Shown here one piece after another: positions 1-12,072 of a DNA stretch of 64,000 nucleotides (its first letter is position 1; the number at the start of each line of letters is the position of its first letter). Under the pieces are notes generated by a model that ran no database searches, was not told where the DNA came from, and worked only from the letters and a program-made list of their open reading frames with translations. The position numbers were made by a program, and so were the translations under genes. The stretch covers positions 6,634,001 through 6,698,000 of the forward strand of contig NC_079517.1 in NCBI RefSeq assembly GCF_000801105.2. The letters are read 5' to 3'. Origin of the DNA: Raphanus sativus. Taxonomy: Eukaryota > Streptophyta > Magnoliopsida > Brassicales > Brassicaceae.

Positions 1-3000
1 AATCAGTCCGATCACTCTTTCCCCGACAAACTCGCTAAGCTCGAGGCCCGCTTGACCGGCAAAACCCCCTCCTCCGCCAAACCGCAGCCGCAGCAGCAGC
101 TCTCCGTCTGGTCTTCTGCTTCCACCTCCGCGGCTTCTGCACCGTCTGAGGCCTCTATCAGTGATTCCGACGAGGACGAGGTAGCTTTTTGAATGTTTTT
201 CTTTTTTTTTTGTAAATCATTAATAATAATTAATAATTGAGATTCAGTGATTCCTTGTTAGTGTCTTAGAATACAGGAGACTTCCTAATCAGAGCCAATA
301 CCAAAAAGCGCCAGAAAGTTCATGACTTTAACAACAACACCTCCTCTGTTGTTGATCATGCTGAGGTGCTACTAGTGATCCTTTTAGTATAAAGTTTCGA
401 GTCTATGTGATGCTGAGACAACTTATTATTATGATTGTCTCTTTAGGATTCTGTTGAATTGAAGCCCCAAGAGGCAGCTTATGATGGAAGGAGAAACGAG
501 GCTGAGACCAAGACTGGCCTTGATGTTAGTAAGAAGAAACAAGGTCGAGGAGGTCGGGCTTCGTCGACAGGCAGAGGGCGGGGTTCTAAAGCTAATATTG
601 ATGTCACAAAATCTCAGTGTTTGGCTGCGCCAGTGTCAGCTCAACCGAATGTCTCTGATCAAAAGGTTTTTAATGTTGTTTACTTCTTATAATCTGAAGT
701 ATAACCTTCTGTGGCCTATAGAGCCCATCTCTCATTTTGTTGAAGATAATCCTTTTCTTTAATTTCATCTTATCTTGGGAAGCAGACACATTTTATTGAA
801 ACAGTTCTGCATTTTTATTCTTCAGGATTGTAGGCTTGATGGACAGCTCAGGAATGGTGAAAGTTCTCTCCAAGATGTAAGTTTTCTCCTATTATTTCCT
901 GTACTCTGTAGCATCATCTGCCTAAGAGAATATGTTATCGTCTCCTTATTACGACTTATCTGCATCTTATAAGTTTGTTTGAATACATGATTGTTGTTGT
1001 ATGATTATCCTCAACAATGCTAACATACTGTTGTATTTTTCTTTACTGACAGTTCTTTTCCTTGTTTATAAATCAGGACGATGCGTCATCTTTACGTGCA
1101 AAAATCACTGTGCTGGAGGAGGAATTGTGTAAATCTCGACAAGATTCTTCTGAGCATCAAGATCTAATACGGAAGCTTGAGAATGTATTGTGTGAACGCC
1201 TTTTAGATTTAGCTGATTCTGGTTATGCTATTACCATTTTTGCCTATACCATCTATTCCCTGTTAATCTTAATCATGATATGCAGGAGTTAAAAGATCTA
1301 AAAGATCAGGAACAACAAGGGAAGCAAAAGGTGGGCAAATTTTTTTGTTTCCGTGACCAAATAGGGGTTATTAAGAGGTCCTATGATCTTTTGTTAAATA
1401 TCCATCCTAGTATGGCATAGTTCCTTTTAGTGTTGTCAAGGATTCTGGGAGAATCTTAGATTAAATAAATATTGTTCTCGTAAGAAGTATGGAAGTTCCA
1501 CCTGAGAATAGGAAAGTCACTGATAGTCTCCTCACTCCTGATTTGCTTAGAATACTCGCTAAATTTAGTGCTGCCGTAGCTGCTAGCCTAGAGAATTGAA
1601 TATCTATGAATCGTTGGATCCTGCATTGTGTATGTCACATCTATACTCTACGTGCAGGGGCTCTCTTCGTAGAGCATGCATTAGTATTTTTCTAAGTAAT
1701 TTAAGAGGCCATCTATTGCGGAACCGATATGTAGTGGCTAACATTTTGGCCTTCTAGTGACTTATAGTTGACTGTTTTTTAAACGAACTGGGTATGGTCA
1801 TGTCAGTTTGGTGCCTAAGCTGGCAAAAATTTTGCACATCCTCTAGGAATATTCTTGGTGAAGAAACTGTCAATTTTCTCTCGCCATTTCTCTGTAATTT
1901 TCATAATAATATATACATTCTAATGCAGAACATGCGGACGACCTTTCTTTTTCTTGATGCAGACTACTAAAGTTATATCTGACCTTCTCATATCTGTTTC
2001 CAAAAGTGAGAGACAAGAAGCAAGGACAAAAGTCAGACATGATTCTTTGCGATTAGGCAGCGTTGGTGTACTCAGGTCTGCATAATGTATTTCATATGAG
2101 TTCTTTTGGTATTAGTATATATTATTTCGATTCTGTGATCATTTACATATAGTATTGAGAATATATTTGACTAGGAAGTCTGGAAGTGTAAAACATGTAT
2201 AGTGAATAAACTTTTGCTGTTAAGTAGAACAATTAAACCATTTCGAATGGAGTGAGATAGTCTCATATTTATCTTTAACCTGTAGCTCAAAGTCTTCTTT
2301 GCTAGGTTACGAGGTTATTTTCTTGACTTGTGATTTAAAGTTCAGTCGATCAGCTGTGGGACTACTCTGGTGATTTCAGGACGGGAACCATCATAGCTGA
2401 GACATGGGAAGACGGACAAATGTTGAAAGATCTGAATGCTCAACTTGTAAGTTAAGCTTTATAGAGAGACTTTTATCAAACAATAACAGTATCCTGCATT
2501 GCCTGATTTGAATATTTCTATAAAATTTGCAATGAGAAGAAACAGTTGCTGGAAACCAAGGAGGTTATTGAGAGACAGAGAAAGTCCCTAAAGAAACGAC
2601 AGAATGGTGGTATGTTTGTTTCCCCAATCGTTCTTACTTTGTCAGTCAATCTGCGATCTCATGTAATGTATGTTGTCTTTTTTCCCTAGTGTTAAGCACC
2701 CTTGGTTTTTCCATTTGCTTGTAGATAAGAGTGACGGGACTGATTCAGAATCTGGAGCGCAGGAGGAAGATATCATCCCCGATGAGATTTACAAGTCTCG
2801 CCTTGCTAGTATCAAGCGGGTATGCTCCTCCTTATGCGTCATCCCAATTTCTTACTTTCTCTATTTTGGTTATTTTCTTGTTTCTTATCATACATCTATT
2901 GATTTAACCGTTCAGGAGGAGGAAGTAGTTTTGCGTGAGAGAGAGAGGTATGAGCTGGAGAAGGGTCAGCTTATAAAGGAGATGAAGCGCATACGAGATG

Positions 3001-4328
3001 AAGATGGTTCTCGGTTCAACCATTTCCCAGTTTTGAATTGCCGATATGCGCTTCTAAATCTTCTTGGTAAAGGCGGATTTAGTGAAGTCTATAAGGTCAG
3101 AACATTGATTGATACCATTCTTTTACGCGTGAGAGATATTTTCAGTAGTTTGATTTTAGGGATTTTTGAGCAGGCATATGATTTGGTGAATCATAGATAT
3201 GTTGCGTGCAAGCTTCATGGTTTAAATGCTCAATGGAGTGAAGAAAAAAAGCAAAGTTACATTCGACATGCCTTGAGAGAATATGATATCCATAAAGATC
3301 TCGTGCATCACCACATTGTCCGTCTATGGGATACATTTAGAACTGACCTGGATACATTCTGCACTGTTCTGGAATATTGTAGTGGTAAAACCAAAATTCT
3401 CTGATCTCTTGGTGGGTAATCGAAGGATTTGTCTGTATCTTTCAGTTCTCATTCGTACGTATGTTTTCAAATTTTAATGCAGGAAAAGACCTTGATGCGG
3501 TTTTGAAGGCAACACCTAATCTTCCTGAGAAGGAAGCAAGGATTGTCATTGTACAAATAGTTCGAGGCCTTGTATATCTGAACAAAAGATCACAGAAGAT
3601 AATCCACTATGATTTGAAGCCAGGGAATGTTCTATTTGATGAGTTTGGAGTAGCAAAAGTGACTGATTTTGGTCTTAGCAAGATAGTGGAAGACAATACT
3701 GGTTCTCAAGGAATGGAGCTTACATCACAGGGAGCTGGAACCTACTGGTGAACGATCTAGTTTTAGTATAATCCTTTGATATGATTTTTTCTTACTCTCT
3801 TCTATTTCCTGACGCCATATCCCTTACAAGGTTGAAAAATGTTGGCTTTCAGGTACTTGCCCCCAGAATGTTTTGAGCTTAGCAAAACTCCTATGATCTC
3901 ATCAAAGGTTAGTGAATGGCTCCAGTGATGTCTTTATCAAAACATGTTAAGAAGTTCGTTGGTCCTAAATTTGTGCTCAATGCTCAGGTTGATGTATGGT
4001 CGGTTGGTGTTCTGTTTTACCAAATGCTATTTAAAAAGCGACCCTTCGGACATGACCAAAGCCAAGAACGGATACTACGAGAAGACACAATCATTAAAGC
4101 CAAAAAGGTTGAGTTCCCTGCAAAACCTGCCATCTCGAATGAAGCAAGGTAAATTAGCTGTTGTGCCGTAGAACAACCAAATGGTCATTAAATATTTCTC
4201 CCTGGTCACTCGCTGTTGCATTTTTTCTGCAGGATTTGATTCGAAGGTGTCTAACATATAACCAAGCTGATAGGCCTGATGTTCTTACACTGGCACAGGA
4301 TCCATATCTTTCCTACTGTAAGAAATGA
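1..4328 (+). CDS. TSL: TOUSLED-like Ser/Thr protein kinase (5' partial)
   Basis: Nuclear kinase of the Tousled family, known to act on chromatin assembly and flower and leaf development. The window opens inside exon 1. Exons by eye: 1-180, 270-365, 447-665, 826-876, 1077-1184, 1286-1330, 1963-2075, 2380-2446, 2540-2609, 2725-2819, 2916-3095, 3174-3384, 3483-3747, 3853-3907, 3988-4148, 4233-4328. All donors are GT; the exon 9 acceptor (2539) is weak. About 670 residues are visible against about 690 in Arabidopsis. The N-terminal half is charged and coiled-coil-like and includes a Gln-rich tract. The kinase domain starts near [17 protein letters not shown] (glycine loop) and continues with the VACKLH lysine, the family-typical IHYDLKPGN catalytic loop (HYD instead of HRD), TDFGLS and GTYWYLPPE. 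Odd: joining exon 15 to exon 16 leaves the frame one base short. The conserved end DLIRRC...DPYLSYCKK is then unreadable and a stop follows after two codons. This may be a real frameshift or a base error at GCAAG|GT (4143-4150). Confidence 0.93.
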
Positions 4329-4715
4329 GAATGGTCTTCACAAACAAACTAGAGATACAGAAGGACCAGGTCCTAGATTGTTTTCATTTTGTACAGATTA
4401 TAAGGTTTTTGTTTGTTTATTTTTATCTTTTTAATCTCCCGGCGGCCCCTTGAACAATATTAATTTCAGGTGGATTTAACTCGTCTGTTTTCCATTAAAT
4501 TATGTATATTCCTAATGCTTTTGAAAAGAATATAATTCAAAGTTCAGTCACGGTTTCAATCTTTCTGCAGTGGTCTGCTTCTCAAGTTATACAAACTCAA
4601 ATGTTTATTGTCTTATGGAGCAAACACAGGCTTCGCAAGTACAAATAACAAAAGCTGGTTTAAACCAATGATGTCTCTTGTAACACTAGCATCGTTGCTT
4701 CAGAACAAGACAAGC
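4329..4715. other. convergent 3' ends of TSL and the GH3 gene
   Basis: AT-rich spacer between two convergent genes, presumably their 3' untranslated regions. No ORF, repeat or RNA gene was recognised in it. Confidence 0.6.
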
Positions 4716-7413
4716 CTACAACTTGGATGGTTCTGTGGTCAACCCAAAACCGAACGGGTACAACGGGTCGTAATGCTGATCGCCAACATTCATGGGCAGC
4801 TGATTCACCGACTTGAACCACGTCCGAGCCAACTTACCTGTGAACCCATAATCACCAAACAGAGCATCAGCAACCCCCTGACCTTCAGTTCCTGGAAGCC
4901 AAGCTGCCACAAGGGCATCAATGGTCGAGACATAAGGCTCCATCACCACGGGACGGCCAGAGACAACAACCACCACACACTTCACTGATCCGCACACATT
5001 CCCTATCGTGCTTGGACCCGGTTCACTTATGGTCAGGTTCGTGCTGTCCCCATACATCTCAGCATAAGGCGGCTCACCCACGACCACAATGGCGTAGTCA
5101 AATTTACCAGACGTCACAAAGTTTGCATCGGGGTTTTGGTTGTAGACGACTTGTGTGGTCGGATCAACTGTATTCTTCACAGCCGCAAGGATCGTTGTAC
5201 CTGTGGAATTATATACAACCAAACTCAGGATTAAAATACAACAAGAGGGAAAAGAGAAGTTAATGAGTAAAAACATACCGATGGTGAGGTCGTTGCCGTT
5301 AAGGCCTTGCCAGGTGATGGTCCAGCCACCACATTGATATCCCAAATTATCAGCGTGTGTTCCCGCCACAAGGATCTTTCCCGTCTTCTTAGGCAGAGGA
5401 AGTAACGGTTTATCTCCTTCCTTACCATTCTTGAGAAGCACTAGAGATTTCCTCACAGCTTCACGAGCTAGTTCCCTGTGTTCCTGTCAAAAATTGCCAA
5501 GTTTTTTGTTCAGTTTTCATACTGTTGATGAGTAACAGAGGAGGATTGGAGGATTTAACAAACAAACAACGGACCTTGCTACCAAGCTGGTTGGCAAAGC
5601 TGAGATCAGCCAGTGGTTCCTCAAAGAGTCCCATTGTGAATTTTACCCTTAAGATTCTCTTCACGGCGTCATCAATCCTGCTCATAGGGATCAGATTTTT
5701 GCTTATCTGACTGTTGATTTCATCTATAAACTCTCTGTAGTTGTTTGGCACCATAATCTGCATCAGAGAGAGAGATGCACAACAGTTAAGTAATTGACAT
5801 TTGTGGAGCTGCATACAAAAAAGGTCGAATCACTTGCCATGTCAATTCCAGCACTGATTCCCGCGTAAACAGAGTAGGAATAGTTAGAATGCGGAGGAGA
5901 TGTGATTCTGTCAATCCCCTCCCAATCAGAGATGACAAAACCCTGCAGGGGAAACAGGGGCTTTTTTAGAACCAAAGCACAGCAGAGAGAAGCTCAAGTG
6001 CATCCACATGTATGTATGTAATCATATTCTTACTCTGAACTTCAACTTGTTCTTGAGGAAACCCGTGACGAGTTCCTTGTTAGCATGCATTCTCAAACCG
6101 TTCAAGGCAGAGTAGGACACCATAACCGTTGCAACACCCTTGTTTACAGCCTTGTAATATCCAGGCATGTGAATTCCAAATAGGCCGTTCGAGTCAATCA
6201 CCGTGTTGTTCTCATCTATACCTCCCACTGTACCTCCATCTCCCACAAAATGCTTAGCACAAGCCGCCACCTTTGATCTGAAATAGATAAATCAACGCAT
6301 TGTTAAGTTGATACTGCAATGAATATATTGCCAAAATGATATACTAATAGTTTCAATAAGACATAAGCTCATTTTATCTCCTCTTAACTATAAATGAATT
6401 ATGGGACAATGTATTGTTTAGATGCTTCACACTGGTCCTACAGTGGCATAAATTTAAAACATATCACATATTGATTTATTACAGGAGAAGATACTTACTT
6501 TCCACCGACAAAGGGAACACCTTTTCGGTCGGTAGGAAGGTCACCTTGCAAACCGGGTATAATCTCAGTCATCTCCTGAACAATTCTATAATCCTCACTA
6601 TAGCTCTCGTAGCATCTTCCCCATCTCGGATCCCTACAAACCTGTCAAAGTAGAACTATTAAGCAGTAGCACACAGGTTTCTTGACCAGACCACTTTCAA
6701 ACTTGGTAATACTTACTGCAATGCAGGGAGCAAAAGCATATGGGATTCCAGTCGCTCTAACTTCAAGTGCTGTTGCTTCCCCAATCCTCTTAAGAAGCAT
6801 AGGATCCCTATAAGATAAACAAAAAAACATAAAGTTGTTCTCAGCTTCATTGCCTTACCAAAAAAAGTTTAGTCATGAAGAACTTGCCTGGTGACTCCGA
6901 GACCCACATTGTGAGGGAAAATGGTGGCGCCGTAGACGTTGTTGTGACCGTGGACAGCATCAATCCCATAGATCATGGGGATCCCAAGGCGGGTTGAAAG
7001 AGCAGCCTTTTGAATCTCATTGACCATGTTCACCCAAGCTTCAGGTGTGGCCTTTGGAGCAGGCACACTTCCTCCACCGCTCAACACACTCCCTAACACA
7101 TATACATAAAAAAAAATCAACAACTCACTTAGACAATAGATGGAGAACACTTGAACAAGTTCCAAATATTAGTTCTTCATTTCATACCAATGAAGTAGTT
7201 CTTCATGACATCAGGTGTGGCGACGATGCGTTCGATCTGAACCATCTGACCAATCTTCTCTTGGAGAGTCATGCGGTTCATCAGGTCTCTGATTCTTGCA
7301 CCTAAAGGCTGCTTTGGGTCTTTGTACTTTGGAGAACTCTCAGCATAAGCAGAAGCGGCCAGGGTGCAGTACAACAGGAGAAGACATAAAGACTTACTAC
7401 TCAAAGTCCCCAT
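4716..7413 (-). CDS. BGLC1: secreted glycoside hydrolase family 3 beta-glucosidase
   Basis: Apoplastic exo-beta-glucosidase of family GH3; the Arabidopsis relative At5g20950 trims glucose from xyloglucan. Nine coding exons on the minus strand: 7413-7188, 7092-6888, 6807-6717, 6641-6499, 6277-6034, 5942-5838, 5757-5575, 5483-5279, 5200-4716. They join in frame to 628 aa, full length for the family. Residues 1-24 form a signal peptide (hydrophobic [12 protein letters not shown], cut near AYA|ES). The catalytic nucleophile Asp is seen in [13 protein letters not shown] and the likely acid/base Glu in [10 protein letters not shown]. The (A/G)KHFVGDGGT substrate-site motif and the GFGLTT C-terminus are also present. 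Introns 2 (donor at 6887) and 6 (donor at 5837) begin with GC, not GT (AG|GCAAGT and ATG|GCAAGT); only these donors keep the frame. A 5'UTR intron from about 7730 to 7564 (GTAAGT...CAG) is inferred. Paralogues in the same subfamily cannot be excluded from sequence alone. Confidence 0.95.
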
Positions 7414-8633
7414 ATTTTTGTTCTACAACGACACAAATGCAGATAATGAGATCTCTAAGCTATTACTCAGAGGAACTCTGTTCCATTGTATCTGAAGAGT
7501 GAAACAAACATGGTAAATGAGAAAGCTTGGATGAGTTTAAGAAGGTAACATTACCGGAGAGAGCTGAAAAAAAAATCAGATCTTCAGAGTTTGAGAAAAC
7601 TTAAAAATAAGAAGAAAGAGAAGATGAGAAACTCAGTCAGGAATCTTTATGGGTGGTGTTGGTACGAAAGAAGAAGGAAGAAAGGAATAAACTTTACACG
7701 ATTGGAGGAAGAGGAAACAAAGAAACTTACAGTCTTCGTGGAAATGAGGTAGGGAGAGGAGAGAATCTTGTATAGTAAATCTCTCTTCTCTACGGAACAG
7801 ACGGAACAGTGAGAGTGAGATGTTGGAAAGTGTGCTGCTGCTACTCTCTTGTTTTTTTTTTTTATAATAAGCCTCGAAAGTTGTTCTCCTTTTTTCCATT
7901 CACACTTTTTCAAACCAAAGAAAACAAATAGCTTTTAATACGTAGAATCCTTGACAAAAAAAAAAAGAAAAAATACGCAGAAAGAGATCTATCTTTGTGG
8001 TTTGTTATTTTAACTAAGTTTTTTTTTCTTGAGAGAAAAAGTTTTTTTTTCTTGAGAGAAAAAGTTTTTTTTTTCAAACAAGTTTCATAATCAAATGTGG
8101 CTTTCACATGCAAAACGAATTGCTGAACCAATAACCAGGTTTGTTTCCAGTGGGGTTTAAAAATGAGCGTTGGATCCTCAGAAGTGATCCAGGGTGATAC
8201 TAGATCCCCTCCTTTGCATTTGCGGTTGAAATCTGTAGTGGATTGAACTGGTTGTATCCAAAAATTTTGTGAATATTAGTTGATGTCGAGTTAAAAAAAT
8301 ACTATATTAGATGTTTTATGTTTAAAACTTTAAAAGAGAGTTGTCTTGTATTGTTATGTAGATCCTTCGGTGGACATAATAATAAGTTCTGATGGGCCTA
8401 ATCTATGCACAAGCTTTAGTGGGCTGATAAAATTTCTGTTGGACCTGATTAGACTAACTACTTGGGATCTTTATTTGTGTATGAAACTATGGATCATCTT
8501 TCACTCTCAAAAAGCAATGTTGTTCTTTTGGACTGTTAGCCTTTGGTATGATGTTCCAAAGTCTAAAAAGCTTCTTTTATACTAGTGTAGAGCCACATTG
8601 TCACTCTGTTTTTATATAATTTTCTTTAATAAA
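7414..8633. other. 5' UTR, promoter and spacer upstream of the GH3 gene
   Basis: About 7414-7900 holds the minus-strand leader of the beta-glucosidase, with a probable 5'UTR intron. Around 8018-8080 a unit of about 25 bp (T-run followed by CTTGAGAGAAAAAG) is tandemly repeated two and a half times. No gene was recognised in 7900-8633; the ORF at 8346-8585 resembles no family I know. Confidence 0.5.
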
Positions 8634-9279
8634 TCTATCTTATTAAAACAGAAACATTCTGTTGGACCTAACATTTATTTTGTAAGTTTTTAAATTAAAT
8701 ACACATTTATATTTTATAGTTAAACATACATTAAGTCACTAATATTCCTTTCTTTATACTACTATCCATGTTTCCAAACAATATACTTATTTCTTTATAC
8801 TACTATCAATGTTTCCAAACAATATATTTTTATACTACTATTAATGTTTCCAAATAATACAATAATTAATCTTAGTTATTTTATATCTATCATTTTCTCT
8901 TTAAAATTTTGTAGAAACGTCATAATTTCATAAATTGCAAAATAGTGAACTTTAAAATTTCGATTATAAGATTACAAATTATGAAACTATTACAATTTAA
9001 ATTCAATTAGATTACATATCAATCATCCATCAGTTCAATCGGTTAGTCTCGGATTTTAGTGATTTTTTAATATGAATATTTTAAAAACATAAATTGAATT
9101 GTCAGATCTCCGGATTAACCGGTATAATCACAATCGGGTTGAATTTAAAAATACTGATTTAAATGCAAAAATATTTTAAATACACACTCTTTAAAAATAA
9201 CCAAAATATTTGTTAAATTATTAATGAAATTTTTCATCGTAAAATATCCCGCGCTTCAAAAGCGCGGGTCAAAATCTAG
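8634..9279 (+). mobile_element. short non-autonomous Helitron
   Basis: The 5' end reads TCTATCTTATTAAAACAGAA directly after an A. The 3' end is a short GC-rich hairpin (CCCGCGCTTCAAAAGCGCGGG, positions 9248-9268 approximately) followed by TCAAAATCTAG and then T. TC start, hairpin plus CTAG end, and insertion between A and T with no target duplication define plant Helitrons. The body (646 bp) is AT-rich, has no ORF, and contains imperfect direct repeats around 8747-8860 built on TTTCTTTATACTACTATCAA. It shares both ends with the larger element at 31196-32724. Confidence 0.85.
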
Positions 9280-10787
9280 TATTTGTTTATGTTTCTTTTG
9301 CTTTTAGAAACGTGTCGTTGTTTTAAAATTGATAAAGACGACCAAAAATAATAAAATATTTTAAAACACTAAGATGTGATATCCTTAAACTAAACAGATT
9401 GAAAGAAGAGATCATTAATCGTAGACCAAGTTATTGATATTACGATATATACAAGCTATCATAATACATAGACAAACATTAACCCTTACCTTAATCTTTG
9501 GTTTTATTTTATTACGAAACCTTAATCTATACAAAGACATTGTCTACGACTTTAAATTAAACTTTTTTTTTTCAATTTTGAGCGAAGACATGTGTGCGGC
9601 ATCTCACAGTCTAAAAAGATGATCAGTCGGACAACTTTTGAAAATGTCAATAGTGTAGCATTTGAACATCTCAAGTGCACATGTAAATACGATTCGTTCG
9701 AGGAGATAAAAATCTAGTTTGAATAATCATTTTCCTCTTTCCCGTTCAAATTATCACAGAAATTCATCAATACATTCACCACACGAAGCACTACTATTAT
9801 ACAAACCGAAGATATGCTTTTCTTTGTCTAACCGACGATCTACTTCAAAGCATATCGCTTTCACTGAAAGCCCAAACAAGTCTCTTCTGGCTGCTCCTGA
9901 GTCCTAACCATAAATACTATTTTGGCTGCTCCTGAGTCCTGACTATTCCTTCAAGGGTCACATCATTATACGAAACCCAACAGACAAGGTCATATGTCAT
10001 ATCTCTTATGTGATGGGCATTTATTATAGTTTGTCGATCTTTCAAGATAATTGACTTATAACAATTTACTACTCTGGTTTTCAACCATAATATATGCTTT
10101 GTATGACTTTTTTTTTTTTTTGAAAAGTGATTTATATGACTATTCTACGGAAGCTGTTATAATTGATACTCTTTTCGTTTCATTCGGTAATTTGTTTCAA
10201 AAAAAAAAAAATTTATATTTTTAATATGTATTTTCAAGAAATAACAATTAATTATAAATCTCAAAATATTAACTACGCCTATTAAATTTTGTTGTTTCAA
10301 AATTGTGAGAAATAAATGACACATTTATAGTAAAAAATTTAATATATTTTATTAATATGTGTGAAAACTGAGAGGATATCTCTATTTTCATTCAATAATT
10401 TACTTTATTTATAGAGTGAATATAATAAAAAATAGAGTAGTGAACAAAAAATAAAAGCATTACTTCATTTAAGGAAAAATACAAGATATTTGCGATAGCG
10501 GTCCGTTGGGTACATTTTCAATAAAGCTAAAAATTTGAATTATTTAGTGATGCGACACAAATTTTCTTTTAAGAAAAATCAAAAGTAAAGAACCAGACAA
10601 GAATTTTCGTGAATCAAGAATCGTGCGCTTGATCTTTTCCACATATTAAACTGCACTATACATTTCCCAGTAAAGTTGAAAATTCGAGTATTCAAATTGA
10701 TTGTGTGCGTCTGTTCTATGGAGTATCTCAAATGACGTTTAAGGTTCGTAAAGTTCTTCACGCCTCTTTATAGTTCATACTAATAAC
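9280..10787. other. AT-rich spacer without recognised genes
   Basis: Only short low-complexity runs (A/T homopolymers near 10110 and 10200) and a 17 bp direct repeat GGCTGCTCCTGAGTCCT (about 9888 and 9924) were seen. Terminal-looking motifs between 10166 and 10440 resemble a decayed MITE but the ends could not be matched. Confidence 0.5.
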
Positions 10788-10800
10788 TATTGGAAAGAAA

Positions 10801-10843
10801 ATCCCACATCGGATATATGATGGGGACATAAGTAATATATAAG
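10801..10843 (+). promoter_or_regulatory. snRNA-type USE plus TATA motif (LTR copy 1)
   Basis: ATCCCACATCG (10801-10811) matches the plant U-snRNA upstream element RTCCCACATCG. TATATAAG follows at 10836, leaving a 24 nt gap, the spacing typical of RNA polymerase III-type snRNA promoters (U6). It lies on the strand opposite to the retroelement's coding strand. No snRNA sequence follows, so a functional promoter is only a possibility. Confidence 0.35.
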
Positions 10844-11255
10844 GGACTTGGGTCACACCACTAATTGTCAATTGGTTTTAAGTTGGAAGTCCATAATTAA
10901 CCCGAATCTAATATGATTCACGGTTCGCTCCATTCAAGAGAATTGGAGTTTGAACATGTCCTGTATTTTCTGACGGATGCAGATAATAAGGAGACATAAG
11001 CACATCTTTGCTAGCAGAAACTGTTCCTGCTACCGTACTTGTCAAGCTTGAATCTGTTCCAACCATAGTTTCAAAGATGCAGAACGAGATCAAGAAAAAA
11101 TTTATTGGTTTGGCTCTGATACCATGCCAAGATATCAAGAATGATTCTGTGTTATTAACTTCAATGTTTACAATCATATTTATACACTCGAGAGCTCCCT
11201 TAATTTAGATTCACCATATCATATTAATATTTCGAGGGAGGGTATTGGAAAGAAA

Positions 11256-11298
11256 ATCCCACATCGGATATATGATGGGAACATAAGTAATATATAAG
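11256..11298 (+). promoter_or_regulatory. snRNA-type USE plus TATA motif (LTR copy 2)
   Basis: Second copy of the same arrangement inside the other LTR: ATCCCACATCG at 11256-11266, TATATAAG at 11291-11298, with the same 24 nt gap. Both motifs are unchanged between the two LTR copies. Confidence 0.35.
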
Positions 11299-11347
11299 GG
11301 ACTTGGGTCACACCACTAATTGCCAATTGGTTTTAAGTGGAAGCCCA

Positions 11348-12072
11348 AGAAACTTATCAATAACCTTATTGCTGCTGGTCATGGCTAATTCTTTTGGACC
11401 TAATTATTTTTCTGGGGTTGGGCATCTACTTCTCAGTCTGGTGTTTTTCTTAGATGTCTTGTTTGTTAGGTTCAGGTTTTAGAGTTGTTTTTATGTTTTT
11501 TCTTGCTTTACTATGCTATAATCCTTTCTCCTTTATTAAATACAAAATTTTGGTCCAAGAAAGAAAACTTCTATTCAATTTTGTGGCAAAAACGTCTCTT
11601 AGCTATTCAACTTTAGTCCAGAGAGACATCTTAATAGTTTACACGCGTTAATTTGTTACTAACTTACTCTATGTATCGTTCAGAATTTTAGACTTCAAAT
11701 CATGTAAAGTAAACGATATGAAAACAGAAGTTAAGTTTGGTACTCTAAAGGTTCTTTAATCGAAACCAGTCCACACATGATGGTGAACCATTTTTTTTCA
11801 TATAATTTAATGTAGTGGTTAGCATTATCTTTCATTTACCCACCAAAACATAAAGGGACATAAAATATATAAAAAGAAATATATATTTTTTGTTTGTCAA
11901 AAATGTTAATTATATAAAAATTGGCCACGAATCTTATCATGTATTATTCTTGTACATAGACTGCAGAAAAATACTAAAAGAACTCTCTGTCACTCATTGC
12001 AGGAAATAAAGTCAATATTACGAGAATATATGTTGTGGAACTAAATCTTGGCTGCACAGAGAAAAAAAAAGA
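11348..12072. other. spacer and promoter upstream of aldehyde oxidase
   Basis: AT-rich sequence with no supported gene. The part nearest 12073 should contain the AAO1 promoter and leader, but no clear TATA box could be singled out. Confidence 0.45.

Larger units (their letters stand above)
10788..11347 (-). mobile_element. internally deleted Ty1/copia LTR retrotransposon
   Basis: Read on the minus strand. The 5' LTR spans 11347-11125 (starts TGGGCTTCC, ends CA). It is followed at once by TGGTATCAGAGCC, the primer-binding site complementary to the 3' end of initiator Met-tRNA. Next comes the start of gag (11066-10908) with SPYYLHPSENTGHVQ and ILLNGAN, the N-terminal signature of copia-type Gag. 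After that a second, truncated LTR copy begins at 10893 (TGGACTTCC) and ends at 10788, covering about 105 of 223 bp. Protease, integrase, reverse transcriptase and RNase H are missing. The two LTR copies are about 95% identical over their shared part, so the insertion looks fairly recent. Confidence 0.75.

Noticed and set aside
8346..8585. 79-codon ORF in the first spacer
   Set aside because: No recognisable domain or splice context; AT-rich chance ORF is more likely.
10166..10440. Possible decayed MITE
   Set aside because: Terminal motifs only vaguely alike and no target duplication visible.
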